DNA of 64,000 bases from Asparagopsis taxiformis (GCA_030407315.1 JALQPE010002428.1:1-64000), one strand, 5' to 3'. Positions 21,852-33,421 are shown, counted from the stretch's first letter. Translations and numbers: made by a program. The notes: a model not told the origin generated them from the sequence alone.

Positions 21852-24800
21852 TTATTCTTCTTCATTATCATCTGTGAACTGGTAATCAGTGTTGGTGTAG
21901 AAGCGGTTGAGATAGAAACGGTGGTCCGACCAGTGCATTTGTTTCGTAAATGGCTTGACTGGAAAGTTACTTCGTACGATGTGCACGGTGCCAGATATAG
22001 TAGATGCAGGAATGAGGTCAAACCAAGGACCACCTGCACTGTGGGATGCAGTGTCATTGCTGTCAACGGATCCGTTGTCCGGGTCCCATGTGGACCACTT
22101 TAAACAAATGCACCCAAGTGATTTTTCCACAGCGGTTTTTGGGGCAAAGCAGGTCATATACTGAACGAAAGCGAGTTCTACAGGTTGAAACAGGTTTGGA
22201 GACTGCAGGCGTACCAGTGCCAGGACGCGCCCTACCCATATGGTTCTGTAGTCATCGGCAGTTCCGGAGATGACGACAAAGGAGTACTGCGATCTCTTTG
22301 CGGGGCCGAACGATGAAGTTGCAAAGACGCGCTGCTGCTTGTGCCTCGACACGTTTGTGGGGCGAAGCATGCCACTGTGCGGGTCAAAGTCGTCGGCATC
22401 TGGGACGTACCCTCCCATGACGTAGGCGGACTTTACCACGGTGACGGAAATGTCCATGTCATGTATTGGAGGGCCTTCTGCCGTGGCGCGCAGTCTAGCG
22501 AGGGTGAGGAACGCTTGTGCAGCTGTGTCACCGAGTTGCTGGAATAGCGTTATGGTGCCAGACGGGAACGAGGAGTTGTGCAGAGGCAAAAGAGTGGCAG
22601 GATCGGGCTGTCCGTCGATATCTGCAACGAGGAGGGTTGCATCGGGCAGCAGGGAGGCAAAGTCGTGCAGTGCAACGGTGAATCCGTCGCGAACGAGTAC
22701 TGCACCGTCTGTGGGCGATATCATGCGTGCGTTTCCCAATGTGTTCGATGGGGTATGACCAGTTGGAGTGGCCAAGGAGAATTCCATGTGGCGAATAGTC
22801 TCTTCCATGGCTGTGGAGCGCCTTCGAGAGGTTTTCCTATAACTCTGTTTGAACAGAAGATGCGAGTGTTCGTAGGGGCCTGCATCAATGTGTTCCAGGG
22901 CGCCATATCTCTGCAAGTCACCGGGAAGATGGTCTAGAAGATGGAACTTGAAAGTTTTGAGACCTGTGGTGTGGAATGGGCCGAGGGTGGAGAGCATTGA
23001 TTGTTTGAAATAGGAAATGGAGTTCTGGAGGCTTTCTAGTTCGGCGGCAGTCCAGTGCTTGATGCGACCGCGTTTCATGACCCATGCGACGAGGTCAGAG
23101 TATTGCGTGCAGATGGAAGTGAGGGGGGCTGTATCTACTTCGTCACAGCATGTGTCAATGAATGCTGCGATGAAAGGGAACACCATGTCGACATGGTGAT
23201 AGTCTTTGGCTGCGAGCATGCCGCGTATGCCGTCCTCCGTGAAGAGGCCGTTCAAATTGGTGCCCTTCTCACCCTTGGAGAAGTCGACATGAAGACCGGT
23301 GATGTAGTAGTCGCGTTCGATAGCGGACAGAATGCTGTTTGAGCCGGCGAGGATGGATTTTTTCACCTTCTTGAAGGTGCGAGGTGTCCCGGAATGGGAG
23401 GCAGTGGTGGTGGTGAGGTCTGGGGAGCTGAGGCGGTGGACAATGCACTGTTTGATGAGCTTTGAGATGCCGAGGTGGAGATTGTGCAGAGGCTCGAAGG
23501 AGAAAATGTTGTAGGGGTCTAGGGGACTGTTGGTGGGTAAAAGAGCGGTCGATTCGAGGACAGAGTGTTGTTCGAGGAGGGAGAGAGCTTCGAGCGGAGC
23601 AGTTGTATGCTCCTGAGCGCTCTCTTGGCGTGCAGAGCGTGTATCATCGAGGGAGCGGGGCTGGTGTGGCGCGGTGGATTCAAGTTGAGTGGCGGGGATG
23701 TAGCAGCGGTGGCAGGGATGTGTGGTGGTAGTGCTGTTGCGAGTGCATGACAGCTCTTTGGCCTCTGGAAAGTCGCAGCAATAATTGGCTAGGATGGGAA
23801 AGCATTGGCGGGCAGTTGCAGTGGAGTCTGTGCAGGGGAACCCGGAAGAGAACGCGGTGGATAGGGACGAAAACACTTTTTCGAGTGCTTTATGAAGAAT
23901 ATCAATTTTGCGAGCGCGACTAGCAGAACTAGAGGTTGTCGGCATTTCATCACCGAACAAGGCGTTGGACGAAGGGTTAACAATGTACGGAAGATACCCG
24001 ACGATGGTGAGGCCGGTACGGATGCAGTGGCGACGGAGGGGGGCGGAGAAGTTGAGCAGTGTGACGTGTATGGGGTATGCGACGATTGCGGAGCTCTTGA
24101 GGCTTGTGCTGCTCTTGTCGGAGTACACTTGGAGGAGGCCGGCAAAGGAGGAAGGGTGGGATCAGTTTCCTCTGCCCATACGACCTGTGGATCTTCCGAG
24201 AGCTGCACGCGCTGTCTAGTAACCTGGTGCAGCGTTTTCGCGAATTCTGTGTGTAGGGGATGAGAAAATATTGCGGTGCCGTCTGGGGCGGTCTGTGGGG
24301 AGGGGTGGAAGAGAGTATTTTGGTCGTTAGCCAGTGCTAACTGCCTGCGGAGCATGTCGACTGGGTCGCGGAGGTACAGCTGTGCCGAGTACTTACCAGT
24401 TTTGTCTGGAATGATGTGGCTCTTGTAACCTTCGGTGCGGAAATGTGTTTCGACCATGGAAGCGGTAACGTGGCGACATTCTTCTACGGTGCGAACGGCG
24501 CTGTTGAACTTTTCTAGGGAGAATGCGGGGTCTTGTAGGATGGTGATGACTTCGCTCACGCGGCCAGCGCCGGCCTTGTACTCGAGGGTTGTGAGACTGG
24601 CGGCGAGGGATTGCACGAGGAGGTCTGCGCGGGAGGGGGTTGAGGTTGGTGGCAGTGAAGCGTCACAGGGTGAGTCGCTGGAGGAAGCACGACCAGATTC
24701 TGGGTCTGGGGAGCTGGGTTGCGGGGAATCATGGTCGCCGTTTCGAGCAGGCTCATGGGTGACGGCAGGGACACGAGCGTTGTTGAAATGTTGGGGAGAG

Positions 24801-24892
24801 GGGTTGAAACGGTAGCGACACGTTCGCTCATGCAGCGCGAGCGCATAAGCATCTACGCAGTAGTAGAAGCACCCTTCATACTTGCATTCCAT
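21852..24892 (-). CDS. D/D/E transposase, Plavaka/CACTA-like (one frameshift)
   Basis: ORF 23789-24892 begins with MECKYEGCFYYCVDAYALALHE, a Cys/His zinc-finger-like N-terminus, then a Ser/Pro-rich stretch. Near 24150 the frame shifts into ORF 21852-24128, which carries the core: YSDKSS...YPIHVTLLNF (first catalytic Asp), CCDFPEAKEL followed by CHRCY (second Asp, then a Cys-x2-Cys), IFSFEPLHNLHLGI, and a C-terminal helical segment FHLLDHLPGDLQRYGALEH with PYEHSHLLFK that may hold the catalytic Glu. This order is that of Plavaka-like members of the CACTA-type transposases. Total length would be about 1000 residues. It is the best candidate for the enzyme that mobilises element A. The shift lies in a CTTCCTCCTTTG run and may be a sequencing error. 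Confidence 0.7.
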
Positions 24893-24949
24893 GTCGAGTT
24901 TTGACGCAAAAGGGAGGATTGCGAGCTGAACAGGGGAGACTGTGCCGTC

Positions 24950-27165
24950 CAGATGCGACCAATTTTATTTTTGTGGTGCTTTCGAGACTTGGAATGTAAC
25001 GTGTTCGTAGTTTTTTGGGTAGTAGTTTTGTGCTCACTCCAGCTGACATCCCAACGGTGGAATTTAACCGAGAGTTCAATCATTTCCAACTGTTACATCA
25101 CATTGCGTGCTGGCAACGTGTGCATGGAAGGACGAACGACTGCCCTGGGAGATGAATTTTCAATTAATTCATTTGTAATAATAAACTTTTTTATTTCCAA
25201 ACTTCGTGGAATCTGAATGTGCTTTACAGCGGATATGCCACGGATCATGTAAGGAAAGCAAATGGATTCTCATATATATGATTATATGTTTATATTCGTT
25301 GTTCTCGATCCGGATCTCTTGTTCGGGGAATCAGAGACCATGGCTTGGGCCATACTCAATCTCACTGCCGGCGATGATTTCGAGTATGCACAGCAAGACT
25401 TAAGCGGACGCAGAAAGCTGTCCGGTCGACGCCGCAGGCTCCACTCCGCCCTCATCACCGACTGATCTTCTTTGACCGACTTTGCTTTGTACGTGCGCGA
25501 ATCTTGATCAAGATTCGCGCACGTACCTTCGTTCCATCCTCTACCCTCGAGGGTATGCGTTGAGGGAAGCGTGGGTTTTGAGTCTGACTATTTCCGTTGA
25601 TGCGATATTTTTCATGGGAAGCCTGTTGACTGATGGTGTGTATTGAGCGGAGGATGGAAGAGAGGTACGTGAAGTTTTGAAAGTATGCTGTGAGGGAAGG
25701 TTGATTTTGAGTCTGACTGTTGTGGTTGATTCCGATGTTGTGTAGATGATGCAGGAATGTTGATGACGGAAGGTAAGTTTCATTGAGTGCCAAGATGTGC
25801 TTTGCGAAGATATGGACTGCTGACTATGATTATTGTTCATTGCAAGGTTTTTGGATCATGGTTTGTATTGTGTGTAGGATGGATGAGAGGTACATTTGCG
25901 AGTTCTCAGGGTATGTAGCGAGGGAAACGTTGGTTTTCAATCTGACTGTTGCGATTGATTCCGATGTTGCGTAGGTGATGGAGGAATAGTGATGACGGAA
26001 GGTAAGTCACATTGGGCGCCCAGACCGGTTGTGCGAAGATGCGGAATGCTGACTACTTTTCTTGGCTACACGATTACGTGATTTATGGTTTTTATTGTGT
26101 GCAGGATGGAACAGGTAAAGTAAGTGTGCGAGTTTTGAAAGTAAGCAGCGAGGGAAGGTTGGTTTTGAGTCTGACTATTTCCGTTGATGCGATATTTTTC
26201 ATTGGAAGCCTATTGAGTCATGGTGTGTATTGTGTGGAGCGAAGGTAAGTGTGCGAGTTTTGAAAGTATGCTGTGATGGAAGGTTGGTTTTGAGTCTGAC
26301 TGTTGTGGTTGATTCCGATGTTGTGTAGATGATGCAGGAATGTTGATGACAGAAGGTAAGTTTTACTGAGCACCAAGACTTGTTTTGCGAAGATATGGAC
26401 TGCTGACTTTGATTATTCATTGCAAGGTTTTTGGATCATGGTTTGTATTTTGTGTAGGATGGATGATTCAGTCATCCTCTCGGAGAGGTAAGTAAGGGAG
26501 TTTCTAGGATATCTGTCGTGGTAAGCGTTGCTTTTGAATCTGACTGTTGTGGTTGATTCTGATGTTGTGTATGTGATGCAGGAGTGGTGAAGCAGGAACG
26601 GCAGGACTGAAGGAGAGTGAAGAAGGGATGTAGGAAGATGGGGAATGAAGCTGTGAGGTGTTTCTGGTATGTGTATATTTTGGGGCATACGATAGAAGTG
26701 AGAGTGCGTTTCAAGTGGTGTAAGATTTTGCTGACCATGTTCGTGTTTGATGTCTTGATGATTTAATGGGCTGGGGTGGTGTCGAGGAAAGCGGGGATGG
26801 TATTGGGAAGGAGCGTATTTTTTGTAATCTAGGTCGTGAGGGTTCTTGCAGTATGTGCGGATGGTGGTGCATGGCGTTCGGATGGTAGGGAGAACGCGAT
26901 AGTGAGGGAGATGGGTGATCGACGATATGCTGACAGGTATTTTGTATTCTGGCTGGATACGTATTTCCTATTCTAACCGGGTATTTATTTCCTATTCTAA
27001 CCGGGTATTTATTTCCTATTCTGACCAGATATGTATTCCCTATTCTAGAGAGACGTATTGTATACGAGCAGTTTCCTAAATGAGAGAATAAAATACGGTC
27101 CGATATGGGCCCTGAATTTACCATCCGCTGTAATTTCTTCCCTCCCGGTTTTCGCTGATATATTG
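24950..27165. other. Right subterminal region of element A with intron-like module array
   Basis: This region is shared with element B (56640-59210). Between about 25480 and 26620 a module is repeated on the plus strand: donor GTAAGT (for example 25773), branch-like GCTGAC, acceptor TGTGTAG (ending 25876), a 12-base mini-exon GATGGATGAGAG (25877-25888), a second intron-like segment to GCGTAG (25974), and a 27-base mini-exon (25975-26001) before the next GTAAGT. Apparent introns are about 85-105 bases. Some mini-exons contain in-frame stops, so a spliced non-coding RNA is at least as likely as a protein. The region 24953-25216 holds a short hydrophobic open frame also present in element B. Confidence 0.55.
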
Positions 27166-27167
27166 TA

Positions 27168-27515
27168 TACTGGATGTCGGGTCCTAGTATTCCGCCATAT
27201 GTACTAGAGAAAGTGGATGTCGGGTCCTAGTATTCCGCCATATGTACTAGAGAAAGTGGATGTCGGGTCCTAGTATTCCGCCATATGTACTAGAGAAAGT
27301 GGATGTCGGGTCCTAGTATTCCGCCATATGTACTAGAGAAAGTGGATGTCGGGTCCTAGTATTCCGCCATATGTACTAGAGAAAGTGGATGTCGGTCCTA
27401 GTATTCCGCCATATGTACTAGAGAAAGTGGATGTCGGGTCCTAGTATTCCGCCATATGTACTAGAGAAAGTGGATGTCGGGCCCTAGTATTCCGCCATAT
27501 GTACTAGAGAAAGTG
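27168..27515. repeat. Tandem 44-bp repeats near right end of element A
   Basis: Eight head-to-tail copies of a ~44-bp unit beginning GGATGTCGGGTCCTAGTATT and ending ATGTACTAGAGAAAGT, with almost no variation (one copy is a base shorter). The copies are contiguous, with no spacers. The unit contains CTAGTA/TACTAG words found at the left end. Confidence 0.95.
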
Positions 27516-27599
27516 GACGTCCGCATCCAAAAAATTTTTATTTTTTTTGGACGCGGACGTTCATTTGTTCTAGTAAATCTCGGGGCCGACTAGGACCCG

Positions 27600-27645
27600 T
27601 ACTAGAGAGACTGGACGTCCGCGTCCACTTCCGAAAACACAGACG
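27600..27645. repeat. Right terminal inverted repeat of element A
   Basis: The segment from GGACGTCCGCGTCC through CCGAAAACACAGACG is the inverse of the left terminus, with two mismatches in the outer 34 bases. Coding sequence of the interrupted ParB-dioxygenase gene resumes at 27646. Confidence 0.88.
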
Positions 27646-28342
27646 ATCCACCGCCTGGGAAAGAAGAAGATCGAGCCGACCGTTCAGTACATTAAAGAAC
27701 GGAAAGCGCTGAGCTGGATTCGTCCGAGACAGCTCATGCGCTACGTCTCCATCGCCCGAGGTTTCAAGACCATTGAAAGCCCTGCTTTCAAGTACTGGTC
27801 GAGCATCCCGAACAGGCCGGAGTTCGTGCAGTTCTCTTCGACCGAGGATCTGGCTGGTTGTACGGTGAACTTGTTGTTCAATGGGTCGTTCAGGAGTGCT
27901 CCGGATGTGCAGAAGTGTTTCATCCTGGAGATGACGGCGCGCTACACTTGTAGCCGTCGGTCGGCCGGGCTGAAACCGTACTCGGTTGGCACCATTGGGC
28001 AGGAATGGATTGCTGGTTTGTTGGAAATCTTCGGGTACGTGAAGGAGGTGGCCGAGTATTGGAACGTGTCGGATGTGTTGAGGATGCTGGATGGGTCAAT
28101 TCCCAGCCGGGGTGACCCGAGCAAGAGCTTCGACATTCGCTCGCGCGTTGTCGAAGTTCTTGCTCAGATGGTCCCCAAGAAGGGGTGCTGGGCAGAATTC
28201 CGTCCCAAGGAAGGCCCCCCGATGGTTACAAGTCGGAGAACATTTTTCCCCGTAAGAAGTCTGTCTTCGGGAAGGACGCCAGGAAAATGCTCCTGCGCGT
28301 CACTGGTTACCGCGACATGATTATGCGGAACGCTTTCACGCG
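27646..28342 (+). pseudogene. ParB-like/dioxygenase gene 2, middle part after element A
   Basis: Coding resumes in the frame ATC-CAC-CGC-CTG and runs through LMRYVSIARGFKTIES..FKYWSSIP, matching YINIAKGFNRTDSVAFVYWSSIP of the paralogue at 38142. This is the helical region between the ParB-like and dioxygenase domains. The long open frame is 27736-28320. Near 28200-28340 the reading passes through two more frames (GPPDGYKSENIFPRKK, then into 28343), so at least two frameshifts lie here. Joined to 4856-5817 it would complete the N-terminal half of the protein. Confidence 0.75.
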
Positions 28343-30316
28343 ATGTACCCAGACATCCCACATGCTGCGCTCCCAGCCACATGTGGTGATGATGCCCCCA
28401 TCCCTTCCTCTTCCAATTCCTTGCCCATCCCTTCATCCTCCATCCCTTTGCCCCCACCACCTCAACTGGAATCTTCCAGCAATTCCGAGGTTGCCCCTGT
28501 TCCTCTCACTACCCCTGCCGTGTCTGCATCCTCCCCTGCGGTGACCCCGGTCAAGCCGACTGCGCGTGGTCCCCAGGCTGGCAGTGAACAGTCTGGTCCA
28601 GTTTCCCACGCCGGGACTGGTACCCCCAACCGTCCTGTCCAAGCCGCGCAGGAGCAGGTCTCACCGGCTTCGCAGCCTGAGCCTGCGACTCCGGCTGCCG
28701 AGCAGCACCCTGCTGCTCCGGCCCCCGCTGTCGAAGCTTCCCGTTCTGCATCTGCTAACAGTTCGGGAAGCTCCAGCGATGACAGTTTCGTCCCTTCACC
28801 ATCCGGTGGGGTTGGACAGAAGACGGTTGCGAGGATTTCGACGGAGGGCCCTACTCCCGAGAATGTGGTCGAGGGCAGCAGTGCGAAGGGCGGTGCAGAT
28901 CCTGACGAAGATGTCATTGAAGTCAGTGATTCTGCACCGCCCGGAGTGGAAACTTCTGGGAGGAAAGTGATGCCCAGGAGGAGTACCCGCCTGCAAGCGA
29001 GTCGTTCCGGTCGTGGTGGAACGGCGGGTGGTGCTGTGGAGGTCGTCGAGCTGGAGAGCGCCCCCGAGGATGCGGGTGAAAACTCCATCCTCGGGAAGCG
29101 TAACTTGGAAGCCGCTTCTGCGACGCCCGAGCCTTCTACCAAAAAGAGAAGGCTCGGTGAGACTTCATCAAAGTCGTCGTCAAAGAAATCCAAGTCGGCT
29201 TCCCGAGGTCGCTCTCGGGAGCCGGTTCTCCAGTTCGACGACGCCCAGGAGAATCCCATTCCCGACAGCATCGTCTATGAGAATGTGGCCGCCGTTCTCC
29301 CCAGCGCAATTGCGTCTGGCAGCCGGATGAAGTACTATATGGAAAGTACGACGGTGGAGACGGTTCGGGCGGAAATGAGGGCGGCAGCATTCCAGGTAGC
29401 TGCATCGCCGGGTGCTGAGGATACGGTGGTGGAACAGTACTTTGCGGTGAAGCGGGCGTTGCTGGAAAACTTGGGGGTTATTGTTTTGGAACGCTTGTTG
29501 GAATCGTCCACGGCTGGGAGTGCGACGCATGAGCTGTTCGGTCACTTCGCTAGGCAGTTCCCGCTGGTTGAGGAGGTTGAAAAACCCTCCCAGCAGTCTG
29601 ATTCTAACGATGACGACAGGGAGCCACAGGACGAGCCGCCAGCTTTCGCAAAGCCCGGCTTCGATCCTTCGCCGTGGCAGTTCATCCACAACGTGGGTGA
29701 TGCGAAGGACTGCATAGATGGTGGTCGTGGGCGCCTCACTCTGCCGCGGCGTGAGTTGTGCGACAAGTTGGAGGAGGAAAATTTGGATATGTATAAGAAC
29801 AAGTTGGTGGCAGAGCTTGCTCTTGGTGTTTTTGCGGAGTTTCTCAAGCTGGGAATGGAGGGTGAGGATCCTGTCTTCTTCCCGAAGACAGGATTGCGGC
29901 TGCTTCTTACAGCAGATGGGGCTGCGGACCAGGATGGGCACACGGACTTCAAGGTAACGACGAAAAGTGTTGGAAGTCCTACCACGTCTCCATCATATTT
30001 CATGATGTCGAGCGGAGCCGATGGGTTCTCTATAGTAGTTGCCCCTTATAGTCATGTATGCCTGGCCAGTCCGGGCGCCGATATGTGGAAGGTTCCCCCT
30101 CTCATCTTTTGGGTGCCACCCTATTCCGTATTGGTTGGTCGCGGTGACCTTTACCATTACGGGGTCGGCTTCAGCCGAGGAGATCTTCCTGCAGGCGAGA
30201 AGTTAGTCTATGGCCTGCCCACGCGCGGCCACATCTACTTGAAGACGGAGAAGGACGTCCTCACGGACCACATCCACACCGTCGAATATTACAAGTACGA
30301 TAGGAGCAATAGATAG
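28343..30316 (+). CDS. 2OG-Fe(II) dioxygenase domain of gene 2, 657-residue open frame
   Basis: Residues 1-300 are a disordered Pro/Ser/Glu-rich linker. A conserved block follows, SRMKYYMESTTVETVRAEM (about 328-346), the same as SRMKYYITEEDIDTIRTEI in the paralogue. The dioxygenase double-stranded beta-helix is about 480-640, with DGHTD (H533, D535), SPSYFMMSSGADGF, and DLYHYGVGF (H605) as the distal iron ligand. ATG at 28343 is the first in frame, but the true start is probably upstream at 4856, before element A inserted. Alone this ORF could make a dioxygenase without the ParB-like part, if transcribed. It is bounded downstream by a type 1 palindrome at 30821. Confidence 0.8.
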   Translation: MYPDIPHAALPATCGDDAPIPSSSNSLPIPSSSIPLPPPPQLESSSNSEVAPVPLTTPAVSASSPAVTPVKPTARGPQAGSEQSGPVSHAGTGTPNRPVQAAQEQVSPASQPEPATPAAEQHPAAPAPAVEASRSASANSSGSSSDDSFVPSPSGGVGQKTVARISTEGPTPENVVEGSSAKGGADPDEDVIEVSDSAPPGVETSGRKVMPRRSTRLQASRSGRGGTAGGAVEVVELESAPEDAGENSILGKRNLEAASATPEPSTKKRRLGETSSKSSSKKSKSASRGRSREPVLQFDDAQENPIPDSIVYENVAAVLPSAIASGSRMKYYMESTTVETVRAEMRAAAFQVAASPGAEDTVVEQYFAVKRALLENLGVIVLERLLESSTAGSATHELFGHFARQFPLVEEVEKPSQQSDSNDDDREPQDEPPAFAKPGFDPSPWQFIHNVGDAKDCIDGGRGRLTLPRRELCDKLEEENLDMYKNKLVAELALGVFAEFLKLGMEGEDPVFFPKTGLRLLLTADGAADQDGHTDFKVTTKSVGSPTTSPSYFMMSSGADGFSIVVAPYSHVCLASPGADMWKVPPLIFWVPPYSVLVGRGDLYHYGVGFSRGDLPAGEKLVYGLPTRGHIYLKTEKDVLTDHIHTVEYYKYDRSNR

Positions 30317-31163
30317 CATATCAGAAGTATTAAAACCTATACTACTGTTCCCTGCTATAAAGTTCTGTCTTTCTCATCTCAACATTGTTACCTTAGCCCA
30401 TTTTTCAGTTCTCATCTATACATCTGTCCTTCATCTCATAGTTTAGTGCTACTCAGCAGATTGCTTGCTACTTTTTAATATTAGTCTACAACGTTATATG
30501 ATTTTACTAGCTAGGCCGTAGGGGGAGACTAGTTTCAACCCTTGACAACGCGCAGATTTCGACTACGAGAGCCGTCACTGTGATAAATTATTTGTAGAAT
30601 TTTCGTCTATCTTCCCACCTACACTAGGCTACCTATATATATACAGGGTATAACCTGAACAGAGACCACGTGAGGTAAAATACTCCTGAGAGCTGCTCAC
30701 AGCCGTACAGACCTTTGCTGAGCAATTTACCCGACTTCAAACTTCGCTTCTTACCTTTACCAGGATGAGAGAAGGACGAAACTCCCTGCTGCTTACAGCC
30801 GAAGCCGTTTACCAGGGTTCCTTACAGCAAAGTCATCGTAACGATGACTTTGCTGTCAGCATCCCCGGTAAACGGCCCGCACTGTAATGGGGTGACTGCT
30901 TCTCCTACATCGCTCTCTTACTGGTGTTCTACATGCTGCGTTGCTACACAATTTCGCACTCACATCTTTCTAGTTTCTCTCCCTTTCGTATCCATAGGTA
31001 TAGCAGTTGAAAAGTGGATAGTTTGCACTCCAGGCCGCAGATGCCTTCCTGCAGTCATGTCACGATTGTTGTAGTGTAGTCTATAATATCTAGCGCTCTT
31101 GGAAGATGATGCACAGTCTATTGTCTCTGTCAATGCGTGTTTACTCAAATCTATCAAAGTAGC
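30317..31163. other. Intergenic region with a type 1 palindrome
   Basis: AT-rich, no gene seen. It holds one type 1 palindrome at 30821-30859 (last arm ends CTGTCAG) preceded by GCTTACAGCCGAAGCCGTTTACCAGG, a sequence also found next to the copies near 3665, 3880 and 4445. The genes on either side converge on it. Confidence 0.7.
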
Positions 31164-33421
31164 TCAGTTAGCTGGCCAATATTTTCTACCATAGTCAGCA
31201 AATATCTCCTCATCAGCTTCAACGTCTCTGGTCAGAACGACCTTGACAGCATGGGGATTCTTGATATTTGAAGCAAAGTCCGGTTTGTCTATGGCATCGC
31301 CTTGTCGAAACTCGGCTGACTGTGTTCGACTCACCTCGGTCGCTTTCTCCGTTCCGTCAATGACCCGACAATCATTGAGGTAGCTGGTACAATTATAGAC
31401 CGCTGGAACGAGCCAGACCTTCCGAACAGGTGCACCCCTCCCTATGTACGTGGTTTCCAATTCCATGTTGTAGTCCTGGAACCTCTCTCCTGTGCACCCA
31501 AATCCTTCCGGGCCGTACATCACTGATCTCTGCGGTTCCGAGTCTCGAATCTTCGCATAGAAAATCGTCCCGTTGTACCAGCCAATGACCGTCCCCTTCT
31601 TCAGTTTCTTCGCCGCGAATACGCCAAACCCACCACCTCTTACCTCCGATTGCGAAACATAGACACCGTAGAATGCGGCATCAGCAGCCAGAATCGCGTC
31701 CGGGTCTATGCTCCAAAACGAGTGCATGTCCTCGGCCGGCCACTGGTCCATAGGCACCCCGCTCAATCTGTGAAGCATCGACCCGTCCTTCTTCATTGAC
31801 GCAACGAACACAAGCAGATGGTTCGGCAATGCTGTCACAGCAGGCAAACCTTCTGGTGCATCTGAGATGTGCTTCTGACGAAGCCTTGGAGCTTTTCCTG
31901 TGACCGGTACCGACTCGTCCCCAAGAATACTCTCCACCTCACGCTGCAAGATCCCCCCATATCGCCCGGCTTTCACCTCACTGACGAAAGCATGCAGTAT
32001 CCACTCCTGCGATGCATCGTGGCACCTTTTTTCCTTCTCACACCCAATGAACCGACGATACGTACCATCCCTCAACGTCATACACGCTATGGCTGTGCTG
32101 TATGTTCCCGAGAAGAAATCCATCACGATATCGTTCTGCTTCGAAAATCGTTCCAGAAGCTCACGAAGAGTGGTCAACGCCTTCTGCTCATGGCGCAGTC
32201 GGTTGTTCTGCCCATCGTATTGAGCTTCACCAGCCGACAACCTCGGAACATTGTCAATGGCGTTAGTGAACCCAGGGTGCCTCGATATGTCCGGATTGTG
32301 CAACCTGTAATCCACCATATCGTATGCAGCCATACCCTTCCCCCGCTTATACGCATGGATAACGAAATCGTGCATATTATGCAGTGTGCACGTTTTCGTC
32401 GATGGATTGGACGTAAAGCTGTGTGGTCGGCGAGATAGCACGACTGGAACACTGTCCACAATCATCTTGCCAGGCTCGGCATTTCTGATTGCATCCATCC
32501 ATGCCACGAGTTGGCGCACGCTGGAATAGATTAGAGCATGACCGCCAGGCCGAAGAACTCGAACTATTTCACACGCAACACTCGCCAACTCTTCCGGCTC
32601 CAGAATATCGTACTCCGAGTTTTCTCTGCCGCCTTCCCGCCTCGTGTTGAATGGAGGATCAGTGAGCACAAGCTGAACACTGTCCTCCAACACACCATCT
32701 TCCAGGAAATTAATTTTGTCCTCCACCTCTTTGGCTACATCAGTAGCGTCACAATTCACAGTGTGAATGTAACGCCCCATCACAGCTTCCAGCTTGGTGA
32801 CATATTCCGGCTTGGATTCCTTTCCGACGTCAACGAGCGGTGCTTCTGTAGGCGATACAGTGTCAACCTCCATAGCGTCATCCTCGGCCGCACCTTCTCT
32901 TGTTGCTGTTTCGCTAGCAACCGCCGCATTATCGTCCTCTCCACCACCGCGCTCCAGCCTAGCCTTCTTCCTCTGTGGCTCCAGACTATCCTCTTCTATA
33001 TCCTCGCTGCCATTGTTTGGCACTGCTGCGGATATTTCCATCTGCGCAGGTGCACCTTCAAGGATGCCAGGCTCGGGCGTATCCTCAAGACTGTGCAACT
33101 CATCCATGGTCAGAGGAAGCTTTCGTTGCTCTCGGGTTCGCAATAACCAAGCCTTCAGCCTCCTCTGACCATCCAGGGCATGAGACGTGTTCAACTTGGC
33201 TCGCATGAACGAGTTCAATCCGAACTTGTCAGGAGTGTCGAAAAGCAAGGCTCGAAGTCTCTGCATCAGCTGACCACGCTCGGCGAACACATTCACCTCA
33301 GTGACACATTGGCGTATCGACAGCAGGAAGGCGCTTGTCAATGATCGCAGCCTTGCATCCACAGCCACTGGAAGGTCGGCACAGAACCCGTTTTCACTGT
33401 CTACAGTTTTCGGGACAATGG
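31164..33421 (-). CDS. DNA amino-methyltransferase/SET-domain part of a ParB-MTase-SET protein
   Basis: The frame is open from 33421 down to the stop at 31164 with no ATG at its 5' end. It continues the protein at 33422-34630 after a one-base shift near the run GGAAAAACC at about 33425. Counting from the GTG at 33368, motif IV is LTDPPFN (D237-F240), followed by the AdoMet motif VMDFFSGTYSTA (D417 on): beta-class order as in the paralogue at 15628, with Phe replacing Tyr, a change tolerated in known enzymes. The C-terminal SET domain has GGGFGVFAAKKLKKGTVIGW, SYLND and EIFADYG. A helical region and an acidic linker precede the methyltransferase. Likely a nuclear dual DNA/protein methyltransferase; targets unknown. 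Confidence 0.83.

Larger units (their letters stand above)
5818..27645. mobile_element. Element A: 21.8-kb DNA transposon carrying DNA/histone-modifying genes
   Basis: The left end begins CGTCTGTGTTCTCGGAAATG and the right end is the inverted CGTCTGTGTTTTCGGAAGTG; both continue into GGACGCGGACGTCC. The same termini bound element B at 47231-59609, which defines both ends. Flanks are ...TCATCAATAT and ATCCACCGCC, so at most a 2-bp AT duplication is visible. Order inside: left subterminal region with a small zinc-finger ORF (-), type 2 palindrome repeats, ParB-dioxygenase (-), Gly-rich fragment, MTase-SET (+), coiled-coil protein (+), Plavaka-like transposase (-), intron-like array, 44-bp tandem repeats. 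It sits in the middle of another ParB-dioxygenase gene. The transposase, the modifiers and the shared ends suggest an autonomous element. Whether the termini belong to this transposase is inference. Confidence 0.82.

Noticed and set aside
21852..24892. Assignment of the transposase to the KDZ superfamily known to travel with TET/JBP genes in fungi
   Set aside because: The YSDKSS, CCDFPE and CHRC blocks fit Plavaka/CACTA-like enzymes better. I could not see KDZ-specific features, so only the broader class is claimed.
27168..27515. CRISPR-like array
   Set aside because: The 44-bp units are contiguous with no unique spacers, and the context is a eukaryotic transposon end.
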